This document shows positions 16,291-24,634 of a stretch of 64,000 bases of DNA, in pieces. The translations under genes were made by a program, and so were the position numbers. How positions within the stretch are numbered: position 1 is the stretch's first letter; the number at the start of each line of letters is the position of its first letter. The notes under the pieces are model-generated. The model made no database searches and was not told the origin of the DNA. It worked only from the letters and a program-made list of their open reading frames with translations. The DNA is taken from the NCBI GenBank assembly GCA_001543385.1, contig LPNH01000003.1, positions 124,001-188,000 on the forward strand. The letters run 5' to 3'. This DNA is from Candidatus Hemicellulosilyticus sp. P3. Lineage in GTDB: Bacteria > Bacteroidota > Bacteroidia > Bacteroidales > P3.

Positions 16291-17292
16291 ATGGCTTACA
16301 ATTTAAGAAACCGCAACTTTTTGAAAATCCTCGACTTCTCTCCGAAGGAGTTGAACTATCTGCTCGATCTGGCCCGCGACCTCAAACGCGCCAAATACGC
16401 CGGCTGCGAACAGCCTACCATGACGGGCAAAAACATCGCTCTCATTTTTGAGAAAACCTCTACACGCACCCGTTGTGCCTTTGAGGTGGCTGCCAAAGAC
16501 CAGGGAGCCCATGTCACCTACCTTGGCCCCACCGGTAGTCAAATCGGTGTCAAAGAGAGCATGAAAGACACAGCCCGCGTGTTGGGCCGTATGTATGACG
16601 GAATTGAGTATCGCGGCTTCAAACAGGAAACGGTTGAAGAGCTGGCCGCCTATGCAGGTGTCCCCGTATGGAACGGTCTCACAAACGAAGCCCATCCCAC
16701 CCAGATTCTGGCTGACTTCCTCACCATGCAGGAACATGTCGACAAACCGCTCAACCAGGTGACCTTTGCTTATATCGGCGATGCTCGCTTTAACATGGGT
16801 AACAGCCTGATGGTCGGTGGCGCTAAAATGGGAATGGATGTCCGCATTATTGCCCCCAAGAAACTCCAGCCGGATGCAAAACTTGTCAAGCAGTGCAAGG
16901 AGATAGCCAAAGAAACCGGCGCCACAGTCACGGTCACCGACGATGTCAAGAAAGGTGTCAAAGGCTGCGATTTTCTCTACACAGATGTATGGGTCTCGAT
17001 GGGCGAGCCTGCCGAAGTGTGGAAAGAGCGCATTGATATGCTGCGTCCCTATCAGGTCAACAAGGAAATGATGAAAGCCACCGGCAATCCTAAATGCAAA
17101 TTTATGCATTGCCTGCCCGCCTACCACAACTTGGAGACGCAGGTGGGGCGCGATGTCAACAAGCAGTTCGGTCTCGATGGTATTGAGGTCACCGAGGAGG
17201 TGTTCGAGAGCGAAGCCAGCATCGTTTTTGACGAGGCCGAGAACCGTATGCACACCATCAAGGCAGTCATGGTTGCCACGTTGGGTGACTGA
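16291..17292 (+). CDS. arcB: Ornithine carbamoyltransferase (probably catabolic)
   Basis: At 333 residues it has every carbamoyltransferase signature: the carbamoyl-phosphate loop STRTR (57-61), HPTQ (135-138), the ornithine-side TDVWVSMGE (231-239) and HCLPA (273-277). It interconverts ornithine plus carbamoyl phosphate with citrulline. Many Bacteroidetes use a succinylornithine variant for arginine synthesis; this sequence instead looks like the ordinary ArcB/ArgF type, and its position after arcC favours the catabolic direction. A putrescine carbamoyltransferase is possible, but the SMG loop is the ornithine type. An intrinsic terminator at 17315-17353 ends the transcript. Confidence 0.93.
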   Translation: MAYNLRNRNFLKILDFSPKELNYLLDLARDLKRAKYAGCEQPTMTGKNIALIFEKTSTRTRCAFEVAAKDQGAHVTYLGPTGSQIGVKESMKDTARVLGRMYDGIEYRGFKQETVEELAAYAGVPVWNGLTNEAHPTQILADFLTMQEHVDKPLNQVTFAYIGDARFNMGNSLMVGGAKMGMDVRIIAPKKLQPDAKLVKQCKEIAKETGATVTVTDDVKKGVKGCDFLYTDVWVSMGEPAEVWKERIDMLRPYQVNKEMMKATGNPKCKFMHCLPAYHNLETQVGRDVNKQFGLDGIEVTEEVFESEASIVFDEAENRMHTIKAVMVATLGD

Positions 17293-17314
17293 CGGTCTGA
17301 ATAATTGTCCGCAT

Positions 17315-17353
17315 GGAATGCGCGAGGCGTTTACGCATCGCGCATTCCTTTTT
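17315..17353 (+). terminator. Rho-independent terminator after arcB
   Basis: An 11-bp perfect stem (17315-17325 with 17338-17348, GGAATGCGCGA/TCGCGCATTCC) is followed by five T residues. It separates arcCB from the transporter gene, which may depend on read-through or on its own unseen promoter. Confidence 0.85.
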
Positions 17354-17380
17354 CCTAACTAATCAAACTGTATCGGTTAT

Positions 17381-18556
17381 ATGTTGAGTTTTTTCACCGG
17401 TTCGGGAGTCGGCCCTGCAATCTTCTATCTGGCTGTGGCTGTCTTTGCCGGTTTGTGGATTGGGCGCTTCAAGCTGCGCGGTGTCACATTGGGCATCACG
17501 TGGGTTCTTTTTGTGGGGCTGCTTCTCAGCGCAGTGGGCGTCAGCCTCAACCACGACATGTTGCATCTGGCCAAAGAGCTTGGCCTGATCCTCTTTGTCA
17601 CGGCAGTGGGACTGCAAGTGGGGCCGGGATTCTTCCGCTCTTTCCGTAAGGGCGGCCTGGCTATGAACCTCATGGCTTTGGTCAATGTGGCGCTCGGTGT
17701 GGGTATCACCGTATTGATAGCCCGCCTTGCCGGCCAGGATTTGACCGATATGGCCGGCGTCTACACCGGTGCGGTGACCAACACGCCTGCACTCTCCGCC
17801 GCACAGCAGGCGGCCGCCGACATGGGGGAGGGGGGCACCGCCGAACGGCTGGCGGCAGGCTATGCCGTGGCTTATCCTTTGGCAGTGGTAGGCATGATTG
17901 CCGCCTGTCTGCTGTTGCGTCCGCGCAATCTTGCCGGGGTGCCGTCAACTTTGGCAGATGAGCCTCCCGTCGTGTTGGACAAACAAGCCACGCCAACCTC
18001 GCAGCGCCATAAGGTCCACCTAATCCCGATCTTCATTATTATCGCTTCAGGTGTATTGATTGGCAGCATTCCGGTCTCTGTCGGGATGAAAGCGCCGCTC
18101 AAGTTGGGACTGGCCGGAGGGCCGTTGGTCGTAGCGCTTATTGTGGGGTGGCTGGGCGTCCGTAAAGGTTGGTTAACGCAAGAGTTCACCGACAGCCATG
18201 GAGTGTGGATGCTGCGTGAAACCGGCATCGCCCTTTTCCTTGCCGGTGTGGGATTGAGCGCGGGTGCCGACTTTGTGCAGACCGTCCGGCTCCATTACAT
18301 TTGGGTGCTATACGGTGTGCTCATCACCATGCTGCCGCCATTGCTGCTGGGATTGTTTGGACGTTTCGTTCTGAAGATGAACTACTATACCCTTATGGGT
18401 TTCATCGGTGGCAGCCATACCGACCCTCCAACCTTGGCGTTTGCCAATACCGTTGCGCCGGAGGGATGCAAGTTGCCCAATATCGGTTACGCTACCGTCT
18501 ATCCGCTCACTATGTTGTTGCGTATCTTCACCGCCCAGCTCCTGGTGTTGCTGTAG
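17381..18556 (+). CDS. AspT/YidE-type membrane transporter lacking TrkA-C domains
   Basis: The 391-residue polytopic protein shows the two-fold repeat of the aspartate:alanine-exchanger family. One half contains GLILFVTAVGLQVGPGFF and GAVTNTPALSAAQQA; the other contains GIALFLAGVGLSAGADF and GGSHTDPPTLAFA. Typical members (AspT, YidE, YbjL) have about 550 residues with two TrkA-C domains between the halves. Here only a linker of about 40 residues (RPRNLAGVPS to SQRHKVH) joins them. The position after arcC-arcB suggests exchange of an arginine-pathway metabolite, but a terminator lies between and specificity is not visible. I infer about 10-11 membrane helices. Confidence 0.82.
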   Translation: MLSFFTGSGVGPAIFYLAVAVFAGLWIGRFKLRGVTLGITWVLFVGLLLSAVGVSLNHDMLHLAKELGLILFVTAVGLQVGPGFFRSFRKGGLAMNLMALVNVALGVGITVLIARLAGQDLTDMAGVYTGAVTNTPALSAAQQAAADMGEGGTAERLAAGYAVAYPLAVVGMIAACLLLRPRNLAGVPSTLADEPPVVLDKQATPTSQRHKVHLIPIFIIIASGVLIGSIPVSVGMKAPLKLGLAGGPLVVALIVGWLGVRKGWLTQEFTDSHGVWMLRETGIALFLAGVGLSAGADFVQTVRLHYIWVLYGVLITMLPPLLLGLFGRFVLKMNYYTLMGFIGGSHTDPPTLAFANTVAPEGCKLPNIGYATVYPLTMLLRIFTAQLLVLL

Positions 18557-18587
18557 CGGGCTGTTGCATACCGACGTACAAAAAAAC

Positions 18588-18622
18588 AGAAAAGGTTGAA
18601 ATCCATGATTTCAACCTTTTCT
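18588..18622. terminator. Bidirectional intrinsic terminator between the transporter gene and tRNA-Val
   Basis: A perfect 15-bp stem (18588-18602 with 18608-18622) has a five-base loop. On the minus strand it is followed by a U-rich run, so it can end tRNA-Val transcription; on the plus strand it can end the transporter message. Confidence 0.8.
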
Positions 18623-18627
18623 TTGTG

Positions 18628-18702
18628 TGATCTGTACAAGATTTGAACTTGTGACCTCTTGCCTGTCAAGCAAGCGCTCTAAACCAACTGAGCTAACAGA
18701 TC
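18628..18702 (-). tRNA. tRNA-Val (anticodon GAC)
   Basis: Read on the minus strand, the sequence folds as a complete cloverleaf: acceptor GATCTGT/ACAGATC, D-arm GCTC...GAGC, anticodon stem CTTGC/GCAAG with loop TTGACAG, variable AGGTC, and T-arm ACAAG-TTCAAAT-CTTGT. The anticodon is GAC, which reads the valine codons GUC and GUU. The discriminator is A and CCA is not encoded. A -7 promoter element lies just upstream at 18733-18740. Confidence 0.93.
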
Positions 18703-19000
18703 ATTGCTGTTTCTTCCTCGCGAAAGCGTTTGCAAAAGTACAAATTTTTTTCTAATAAATCTGTTTTGCGATAATTTTTTTTTGTTGCCTCTTGCCTCCA
18801 TATATTTAACATCTTTTAATTAAATTTATCGACTTGAATATCAGTGATTAAGTATAATATTTTTAAATTATTGATTTTATCATGGTCGTTTTCGTCTTTT
18901 TTTGCAACTAATTAAATAGATGCGGTAGTAATCGGAATGGTTTTGATTCTTACTGATATATATATTGTAAAATACTAATATATGTTAAAAACATAGAATT
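18703..19000. other. A+T-rich intergenic region
   Basis: This stretch of about 300 bases is much richer in A+T than the flanking core genes. It carries the tRNA-Val promoter at its left end. The right end must hold the promoter of the lipoprotein gene, but I see no clean TAnnTTTG element there. I see no RNA gene, repeat or small coding frame. Confidence 0.5.
18733..18740 (-). promoter_or_regulatory. -7 element (TACTTTTG) of tRNA-Val
   Basis: Minus-strand TACTTTTG fits TAnnTTTG and lies about 31 bases upstream of the tRNA 5' end. Confidence 0.5.
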
Positions 19001-19483
19001 ATGAAAAAGTGTTTGAGAATAACAGCAATGCTGGCTGTTGCGTCTATGATTATGATGTTGTTTGGCTGTAATAAAGGCGAAGAGGGCGGCTTTACTACAG
19101 CCACCTCAGGGTCTAAAGCCGCCAGAGATGAGTCGTTCCGCATGGGGGAAAAACTTAACAATCCTTATACAGTTGAAAATATGCTTATTGCTCAGGATTC
19201 CTTGCTTGCCATTGGCCAATTGAAAGAACCGATAAATATATATGCAACTCATTTGTATGTCCAATTGTTCCCGAGTGACAGTTCTGACATGAATAGAATT
19301 CTGGCTGACACAACCCTGCATCTTTTTCCTTATCCGTTAGATTATGAGATTGAAGGCGAGGGGTCATTTGAAGTACAAGAGGGTGAGACTCCTGAGGTTT
19401 ACACAGTGGTCCCTGTCGGATATGATTTTCCGGTCGATTATAAGGTCATTGACGAGTGCTTTATCCCCGCCGAGAATCACTAA
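19001..19483 (+). pseudogene. N-terminal part of a broken lipoprotein metalloprotease
   Basis: The frame encodes a lipoprotein signal (MIMMLFGC, lipidated Cys-23) and the N-terminal domain of a Bacteroidales lipoprotein family: 'GEKLNNPYTVENM', 'YATHLYVQLFP', 'LFPYPLDYEIE', 'YTVVPVGYDFPVDYKVIDECFIP'. From memory, intact relatives continue after this point through a middle domain into an HExxH protease domain. Here translation stops at 19483, and the protease part follows immediately in another frame (19446-19895). The middle is missing, so an internal deletion with frameshift is likely. The 160-residue product may still be made as a lipoprotein. Base composition is A+T-rich compared with neighbours. 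Confidence 0.65.
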
Positions 19484-19895
19484 ACAACTTCAATCGACTG
19501 TGTTTCATGAAATGGCACATGCGTCCCATTACAGTAAAGTGGGGTCAGCGTATTGGCTGAAGTATATAGAACAGATATGCTTAAACATGGGTTACGGCGA
19601 TAGTTATGATGGTTCAAACGGAATTATTGGAGTCGGGGAGATGTGGGGTGTTTATTTTGGTCACAAATGTCTTAATGAACACTACAACATAAATTTGCCA
19701 TATACTTACATTCATTGGTTTAGGCCTCAGATTCTTATGAATATTGATGACCAATTGGCTGAAATTGGTCCACACCAAATTAACTATGTTATGGGGAATT
19801 CGGTGGTAGACCATGACGGCTTTAAGAATGAGTTGATTAACCAGTGGGGATATGGTGATGTAATTACTATGTGTTTCAGTGTTCACGGCTTTTGA
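19446..19895 (+). pseudogene. C-terminal HExxH metalloprotease remnant, frameshifted
   Basis: In a different frame from the lipoprotein, the DNA encodes ALSPPRITKQLQSTVFHEMAHASHYSKVG, with the zinc-protease motif H-E-M-A-H and an extra downstream His, then about 120 residues (GIIGVGEMWGVYFGHK, 'HWFRPQILMNI', 'INQWGYGDVITMC') ending with TGA at 19893-19895. The glutamate in VGEMWG could be the third zinc ligand. There is no credible start codon in this frame. It joins the preceding 160-residue lipoprotein frame around 19446-19480, indicating one ancestral gene split by a deletion or frameshift. Confidence 0.65.
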
Positions 19896-19927
19896 AATTT
19901 CGTATTAACCATCAATAAACAGGAAAA

Positions 19928-20359
19928 ATGAAAGTATTAAGAATCATTATGTGCATTTCGTTTGTATCGGTGTCATTTCTGATTTCGGCATGTGATCCGG
20001 AGGAGATATTTGAATTGAATGTCGATCCCGTGGTTGATGTGTACAAGACTTCATGGATTAGTGAAAGAAATGATACCTACGAGGATGAGCATGGAACAAT
20101 GCAGGAGTCTATGGAGACAAATATTATCGAGTTTATATCCTCTGCGACAGGATTGATGACGTATAAATATGAGACTGCAACGGTAATTGACGAAGAGTCA
20201 TATCCGTTCACGTACACCTATAGTAGGCCCAACGGCACAATCACCATTACCGAAGGAGGGGAGACCGAGACGTTCAGTTTTGCGTTCAATGCTGACAATA
20301 ACACTTTGATAATCTACGGAACCGAGGGCTATTACTTGGTCTTTTCCCGGATGGAATAG
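19928..20359 (+). CDS. Small lipoprotein of unknown function, 143 aa
   Basis: A lipoprotein signal ends at C22 (SFLISAC), followed by an acidic linker and then a beta-rich domain with alternating polar and hydrophobic residues (TYEDEHGTM, 'NIIEFISSATGLMTYKYE', 'TITITEGGETETFSFAFNADNNTLIIYG', 'YYLVFSRM'). The pattern resembles small lipocalin-like lipoproteins of Bacteroidetes, but I cannot assign a family. It lies 32 bases after the metalloprotease remnant in the same A+T-rich patch, and both probably belonged to one operon. A surface or periplasmic location is inferred from the lipid anchor. Confidence 0.75.
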   Translation: MKVLRIIMCISFVSVSFLISACDPEEIFELNVDPVVDVYKTSWISERNDTYEDEHGTMQESMETNIIEFISSATGLMTYKYETATVIDEESYPFTYTYSRPNGTITITEGGETETFSFAFNADNNTLIIYGTEGYYLVFSRME

Positions 20360-20428
20360 GGGAAATCTTCTTTCGCTATAAGCCCTGTATCAACGTGTCT
20401 TGTGACTTTTCGGGAAGGCGCATCCCCG

Positions 20429-22213
20429 TCACATCAGCTCGTCGAGTTCGAGCCAGCGCAGCTCTTTTTCGTCGAGGAGGGTGAGCACTTCGCCGATGCG
20501 CTGCGAAGCTTGGGTGATGGCATCGGAGTCGGTGCTGCCGCCGCCGAGCAGGGTTTCGAGAGCAACCTTTTCCGCAGTCAGTGTTTCAATTTCGGCAGTC
20601 AGTGTCTCGTATTCTTTTTTTTCTTTGTAGGTGGCTTTGGGTTTGTCGCTGCGGCTGCGCTCGTAGGCAGGCTTTTCTTCGCGACGTTGCAATGTAGTGC
20701 TGCGTTGCTGCAAGGCCATGGAACGTCGGTAGTCGCTGTAGTTACTGTGGTAGTCGCGGATGCGGCCGTCGCCCTCAAAGACAAAGAGATGGTCGACGAT
20801 ATGGTCCATGAAACTGCGGTCGTGGCTGACGATGATAAGGCATCCTTGATAGTTTTTCAGAAACTGTTCCAGAATCTCCAGGGTGTAGATGTCAAGGTCG
20901 TTGGTGGGTTCGTCGAGGATGAGGAAGTTGGGATTGGCCATGAGCACCTGCATCAGATAGAGCCGTCGCCGTTCGCCACCGCTGAGGTTGCCAAAATAGT
21001 TGTATTGCGTGGTGCCGTCAAAGCCGAAGTGAGAGAGGAACTGATGTGCACTGAGACTTTTGCCGTCGGCCAGATCTATCTGTTCGGCGATATCTTTCAC
21101 CAGTTCGATGACGCGCCGGCTGTCGTCGGCTTGCAATCCCTGTTGGGTATAGTAACCGAATTGGATGGTCTGTCCCGCCACGACGTGGCCGCTGTCGGGG
21201 CGCAACGACCCGGTGAGCATATTGAGCAGCGTGCTTTTGCCGACTCCGTTGGGCCCCACAATGCCTACCTTTTCGCCTCGTTTGAATGTGTAGGTGAAGT
21301 CGTCGACCAGGCATCGTCCGTCGTAATGTTTGCTGATGTGGTTTATCTCTAATATTTTGCCGCCGATGCGTTCGGTCTTGACGGTGATCTGCGGACGGGT
21401 GTCGTCGAAGCGGGTGTGTGCTTTGCTCTCCAGCTCGTAGAATGCGTCGATGCGAGCTTGCGCTTTGGTGCCGCGTGCCTGCGGCATCCGGCGCATCCAT
21501 TCAAGCTCGGTGCGGTAGAGCTGTTTGGCTTTCGCCACTTCTGTGCGTTCATTATATTCGCGTTCGGCTTTCTTGCGCAGGTAGTAGTCATAGGTGCCGC
21601 GATAGTGGTAAAGCCGTGCGTTGTCCAGTTCGAGGATGTCCTGGCAGACATGGTCGAGGAAATAGCGGTCGTGGGTCACCATCAGGATGGCCAGACGTTG
21701 GCGCGACAGGAATTCCTCCAGCCATTCAATCATCTCGATGTCAAGGTGGTTGGTGGGCTCGTCAAGCAGTAGCAGATCGGTGTTGTCGATGAGTATGTGG
21801 CTCAAGGCCACTTTTTTCTGTTCGCCGCCGCTGAGGTGTTGCATGGGCCGGTCGAGCAGGTGGTCGACATGGAGCCGGCTCAAGATCTCTTCGACCCGCT
21901 GTTCGTAGTCCCACGGGTCTTCATGTTCGGGCCGCCGGGCGGTGGCAACATAACTGCGCACTGTCTGATCCCGATGGAATTGAGGGTTCTGCGGCAGGAA
22001 CGCCATGTGGGGGTCGGTTCGGAAGGTCACCTTGCCCGCGTCTTGAAGCGTGCTGCCTGTCAGTATGTTGAGCAGTGTGCTTTTGCCGTATCCGTTGCGG
22101 GCGATGAGGGCGGTCTTTTGGCCTGCGTTGACACCGAACGATATGTTGTCAAACAGCAGTTTGTCACCATACGACTTGCTGAGGTTTTCGACGGTAAGCA
22201 GTGCTTCGGCCAT
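20429..22213 (-). CDS. uup: ABC-F family ATPase, Uup-like
   Basis: The 594-residue soluble protein has two ABC domains and no membrane segments. Walker A motifs are ARNGYGKST (about residue 38) and GPNGVGKST (about 340); signature motifs are LSGGEQKK and LSGGERRR; Walker B motifs are LLLLDEPTNHLD and FLILDEPTNDLD. The interdomain linker carries the ABC-F arm, and a basic coiled-coil tail (about 510-594) matches Uup, which binds branched DNA or the ribosome. Its ATG directly follows the rarA stop codon, so translation is coupled. Pairing with rarA supports a genome-maintenance or translation-rescue role. Uup is the best of several ABC-F possibilities. Confidence 0.88.
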   Translation of the reverse strand: MAEALLTVENLSKSYGDKLLFDNISFGVNAGQKTALIARNGYGKSTLLNILTGSTLQDAGKVTFRTDPHMAFLPQNPQFHRDQTVRSYVATARRPEHEDPWDYEQRVEEILSRLHVDHLLDRPMQHLSGGEQKKVALSHILIDNTDLLLLDEPTNHLDIEMIEWLEEFLSRQRLAILMVTHDRYFLDHVCQDILELDNARLYHYRGTYDYYLRKKAEREYNERTEVAKAKQLYRTELEWMRRMPQARGTKAQARIDAFYELESKAHTRFDDTRPQITVKTERIGGKILEINHISKHYDGRCLVDDFTYTFKRGEKVGIVGPNGVGKSTLLNMLTGSLRPDSGHVVAGQTIQFGYYTQQGLQADDSRRVIELVKDIAEQIDLADGKSLSAHQFLSHFGFDGTTQYNYFGNLSGGERRRLYLMQVLMANPNFLILDEPTNDLDIYTLEILEQFLKNYQGCLIIVSHDRSFMDHIVDHLFVFEGDGRIRDYHSNYSDYRRSMALQQRSTTLQRREEKPAYERSRSDKPKATYKEKKEYETLTAEIETLTAEKVALETLLGGGSTDSDAITQASQRIGEVLTLLDEKELRWLELDELM

Positions 22214-23467
22214 TTAGTATCCGTATTTTTCTTTCCAACGCCAGCGCAGCAGTTCGCGTGTCTCTTTTTCACGGGCGTTGTCGCCAGGTTCGTAGAATTT
22301 GGTCCCTTGCAGCCCCTCGGGCAGGAATTCCTGTTCGACAAAGTTACCTGTGTAGTCGTGGGCGTATTTGTATCCTTTGCCGTAGCCTATCTCTTTCATC
22401 AGCTTGGTGGGTGCGTTTCGGATGTGGAGCGGCACAGGCAAGTCGCCGGTGCGCCGGATGGCGGCCATGGCGTTGTCGAGGGCCATGTAGGTGCTGTTGC
22501 TTTTAACCGATGATGCCAGATATACGGCACACTGTGAGAGGGTGATGCGGCATTCGGGGTAACCAAGTTTGGTCACTGCGTCGAAACAGGCGTTGGCCAA
22601 CAACAGTGCGTTGGGATTGGCATTGCTGATGTCTTCACTGGCAAAGATGAGCATACGGCGTGCAATGAAGACTGGGTCTTCACCGCCTTCTATCATGCGG
22701 GCCAGCCAATAGACAGCGCCGTTGGGGTCGCTGCCCCGCATGGATTTAATGAACGCCGATATGATGTCGTAGTGCATCTCGCCGCCTTTGTCATAGTAGG
22801 CAAGGTTTTGCTGAATGACTTCGGTTGCAGTGGCGTTGTCGATATGCAGCGGGTTCTGTCGGGAACGGTTGACAACCAGCTCGATGGCGTTGAGCAGTTT
22901 GCGGGCGTCGCCACCGCTGATGCGCATGAGTGCGTCAGCCTCGTCCACCACCACCTCGCGGCCTTGCGCGGCGTAGTGTTGCACAGCCCGCTCAATGAGT
23001 TGCCGCATATCGGCCTCGTCAAATTCTTTGAGCACATAGACTTGGCAGCGGGACAGCAATGCAGGGATGACTTCGAATGAGGGGTTTTCCGTGGTGGCGC
23101 CAATCAGTGTGATGACTCCCCGTTCTACAGCGCTGAGTAGCGAGTCTTGTTGACTTTTATTGAATCGGTGGATTTCGTCAATGAAGAGTATGGCTCCTTC
23201 TTCGGCTTGGGCATGGCCAATGACATCGCGCACCTCTTTGACCCCGCTGCTGACGGCACTGAGTGTGTGAAACGGTCGTTGGAGTGTGTGAGAAATGATG
23301 GTGGCAAGCGTTGTCTTGCCGATGCCCGGCGGCCCCCACAAAACCATGGATGGAATACGCCCGCTGTCAATCAGTGTGCGTAGGGCACTGTCCGGACCGA
23401 TCAGATGCTGTTGTCCGATGTATTCGTCGAGTGTTGCGGGACGCAGTATTTCGGCCAAAGGCGTCAT
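22214..23467 (-). CDS. rarA: Replication-associated recombination protein RarA (MgsA) AAA+ ATPase
   Basis: At 417 residues it has an AAA+ module with Walker A GPPGIGKTT (45-53), Walker B FIDEIHRFNKSQQD and the sensor segment GATTENPSFEV, followed by the RarA C-terminal tetramerisation domain (DIISAFIKSMRGSDPNGAVYWLARM). RarA acts at stalled replication forks together with SSB. The FNKSQQD and SMRGSDP motifs separate it from RuvB and DnaX. It lies 18 bases downstream of queA and abuts the ABC-F gene, within the long minus-strand run. Confidence 0.95.
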   Translation of the reverse strand: MTPLAEILRPATLDEYIGQQHLIGPDSALRTLIDSGRIPSMVLWGPPGIGKTTLATIISHTLQRPFHTLSAVSSGVKEVRDVIGHAQAEEGAILFIDEIHRFNKSQQDSLLSAVERGVITLIGATTENPSFEVIPALLSRCQVYVLKEFDEADMRQLIERAVQHYAAQGREVVVDEADALMRISGGDARKLLNAIELVVNRSRQNPLHIDNATATEVIQQNLAYYDKGGEMHYDIISAFIKSMRGSDPNGAVYWLARMIEGGEDPVFIARRMLIFASEDISNANPNALLLANACFDAVTKLGYPECRITLSQCAVYLASSVKSNSTYMALDNAMAAIRRTGDLPVPLHIRNAPTKLMKEIGYGKGYKYAHDYTGNFVEQEFLPEGLQGTKFYEPGDNAREKETRELLRWRWKEKYGY

Positions 23468-23485
23468 GGATCAAAAACGAAGAAG

Positions 23486-24562
23486 TTAGATGATCAGCAT
23501 GGCGTCGCCATAGGCCCCGAAACGGTATTTTTCACGGATGGCGGTCTGGTAGGCGTCGCGCATCAGTTCCGGCCCGGCAAACGCGCTCATCATGATGAAT
23601 TGAGGCGAACAGGGGAAATGCAGGCTGGTGATGGCCATGTCGGCAATGGTGAAGTTGTAGGGCGGAAATATAAATTTGTTTGTCCAGCCGTCGAAAGGGC
23701 ATATCTTGCCCGGTGTGGTGACGGCTGTTTCGAGCGCACGCAACGTGGTGGCGCCGACACAGCAGATTTTATGACCGTCGTTACGAGCGTTGTTGACAAG
23801 GTCGCAGTTGGCGTCGTCGAGATGCATCTCTTCGGCGCTCATGCGATGTTTGGAGAGGTCTTCCACCTCTATGCTTGATCCGAGACCGATGTGAAGTGTC
23901 AATTCGGCCCATTTCACCTCTTTGATTTCCAAGCGTTTGAGCAATTGTGGGCTGAAATGCAGTCCAGCAATGGGTGCAGCAACAGAGCCTTCCACCTTTG
24001 CGTAGAGTGTCTGATAGCGATTTTCGTCGAATTTCTCTAAGTCGCGGTTTTTAAGTATGTAGTCGGGGATAGGGGTTTTGCCCATGCTCCGGATCAGGCT
24101 GATGAATTCTTCATGGCTGCCGTCGTAAAGAAAGCGCACGGTGCGTCCGCGCGAGGTGGTGTTGTCTATCACTTCGGCCAGCAGCGATTCGTTTTCGCCG
24201 AAATAGAGTTTGTTGCCGATGCGTATTTTACGGGCGGGTTCGACAACAACATCCCATAGCCGCATTTCCGGATTGAGTTCCCGCAGCAGGAATACGGTGA
24301 TGTGGGCGCCGGTCTTCTCCTTTTCACCGTCGAGACGGGCCGGAAAGACTTTTGTGTTGTTGACCACCACTACATCGTCGGTGTCGATGTAGTCTATCAT
24401 GTCTTTGAAGAGTCGGTGTTCAACCTTGCCATCGTCACGGTGTAATACCATCAAGCGTGATTCGTCGCGTTTCTGATCGAGTAATTTTTCATATTCGGCA
24501 TTGACGGGGCGATCGGCGATGAGATCCTTAGGCAGGTTGAAATTGAAATAGGATAGTTTCAC
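23486..24562 (-). CDS. queA: tRNA preQ1(34) S-adenosylmethionine ribosyltransferase-isomerase
   Basis: The 358-residue protein transfers and isomerises the ribosyl part of SAM onto preQ1 at tRNA position 34, giving epoxyqueuosine. Diagnostic segments are [66 protein letters not shown] and [11 protein letters not shown]. The segment that is HVGAGTF in Proteobacteria reads [16 protein letters not shown], which I take as a Bacteroidetes-type variant. It follows truB by 72 bases in the same run. The start ATG is followed by the usual LSYFNFNLP. Confidence 0.95.
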   Translation of the reverse strand: MKLSYFNFNLPKDLIADRPVNAEYEKLLDQKRDESRLMVLHRDDGKVEHRLFKDMIDYIDTDDVVVVNNTKVFPARLDGEKEKTGAHITVFLLRELNPEMRLWDVVVEPARKIRIGNKLYFGENESLLAEVIDNTTSRGRTVRFLYDGSHEEFISLIRSMGKTPIPDYILKNRDLEKFDENRYQTLYAKVEGSVAAPIAGLHFSPQLLKRLEIKEVKWAELTLHIGLGSSIEVEDLSKHRMSAEEMHLDDANCDLVNNARNDGHKICCVGATTLRALETAVTTPGKICPFDGWTNKFIFPPYNFTIADMAITSLHFPCSPQFIMMSAFAGPELMRDAYQTAIREKYRFGAYGDAMLII

Positions 24563-24634
24563 GACTATATTTAAAATTTAGAAATGAAATTTTCAAGGTG
24601 ACAGGGTGATGTCCCCGGGACGATAACATTATTT

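Noticed and set aside
16303-17253. A 316-codon minus-strand frame opposite arcB
   Set aside because: Antisense shadow of a well-defined carbamoyltransferase.
18628-20360. Integrated element attached at tRNA-Val
   Set aside because: No integrase gene is present, no duplicate of the tRNA 3' end is seen, and the A+T-rich patch is on the 5' side of the tRNA.
20402-21352. A 316-codon plus-strand frame opposite the ABC-F gene
   Set aside because: Antisense shadow; the ABC-F frame has two complete sets of ATPase motifs.
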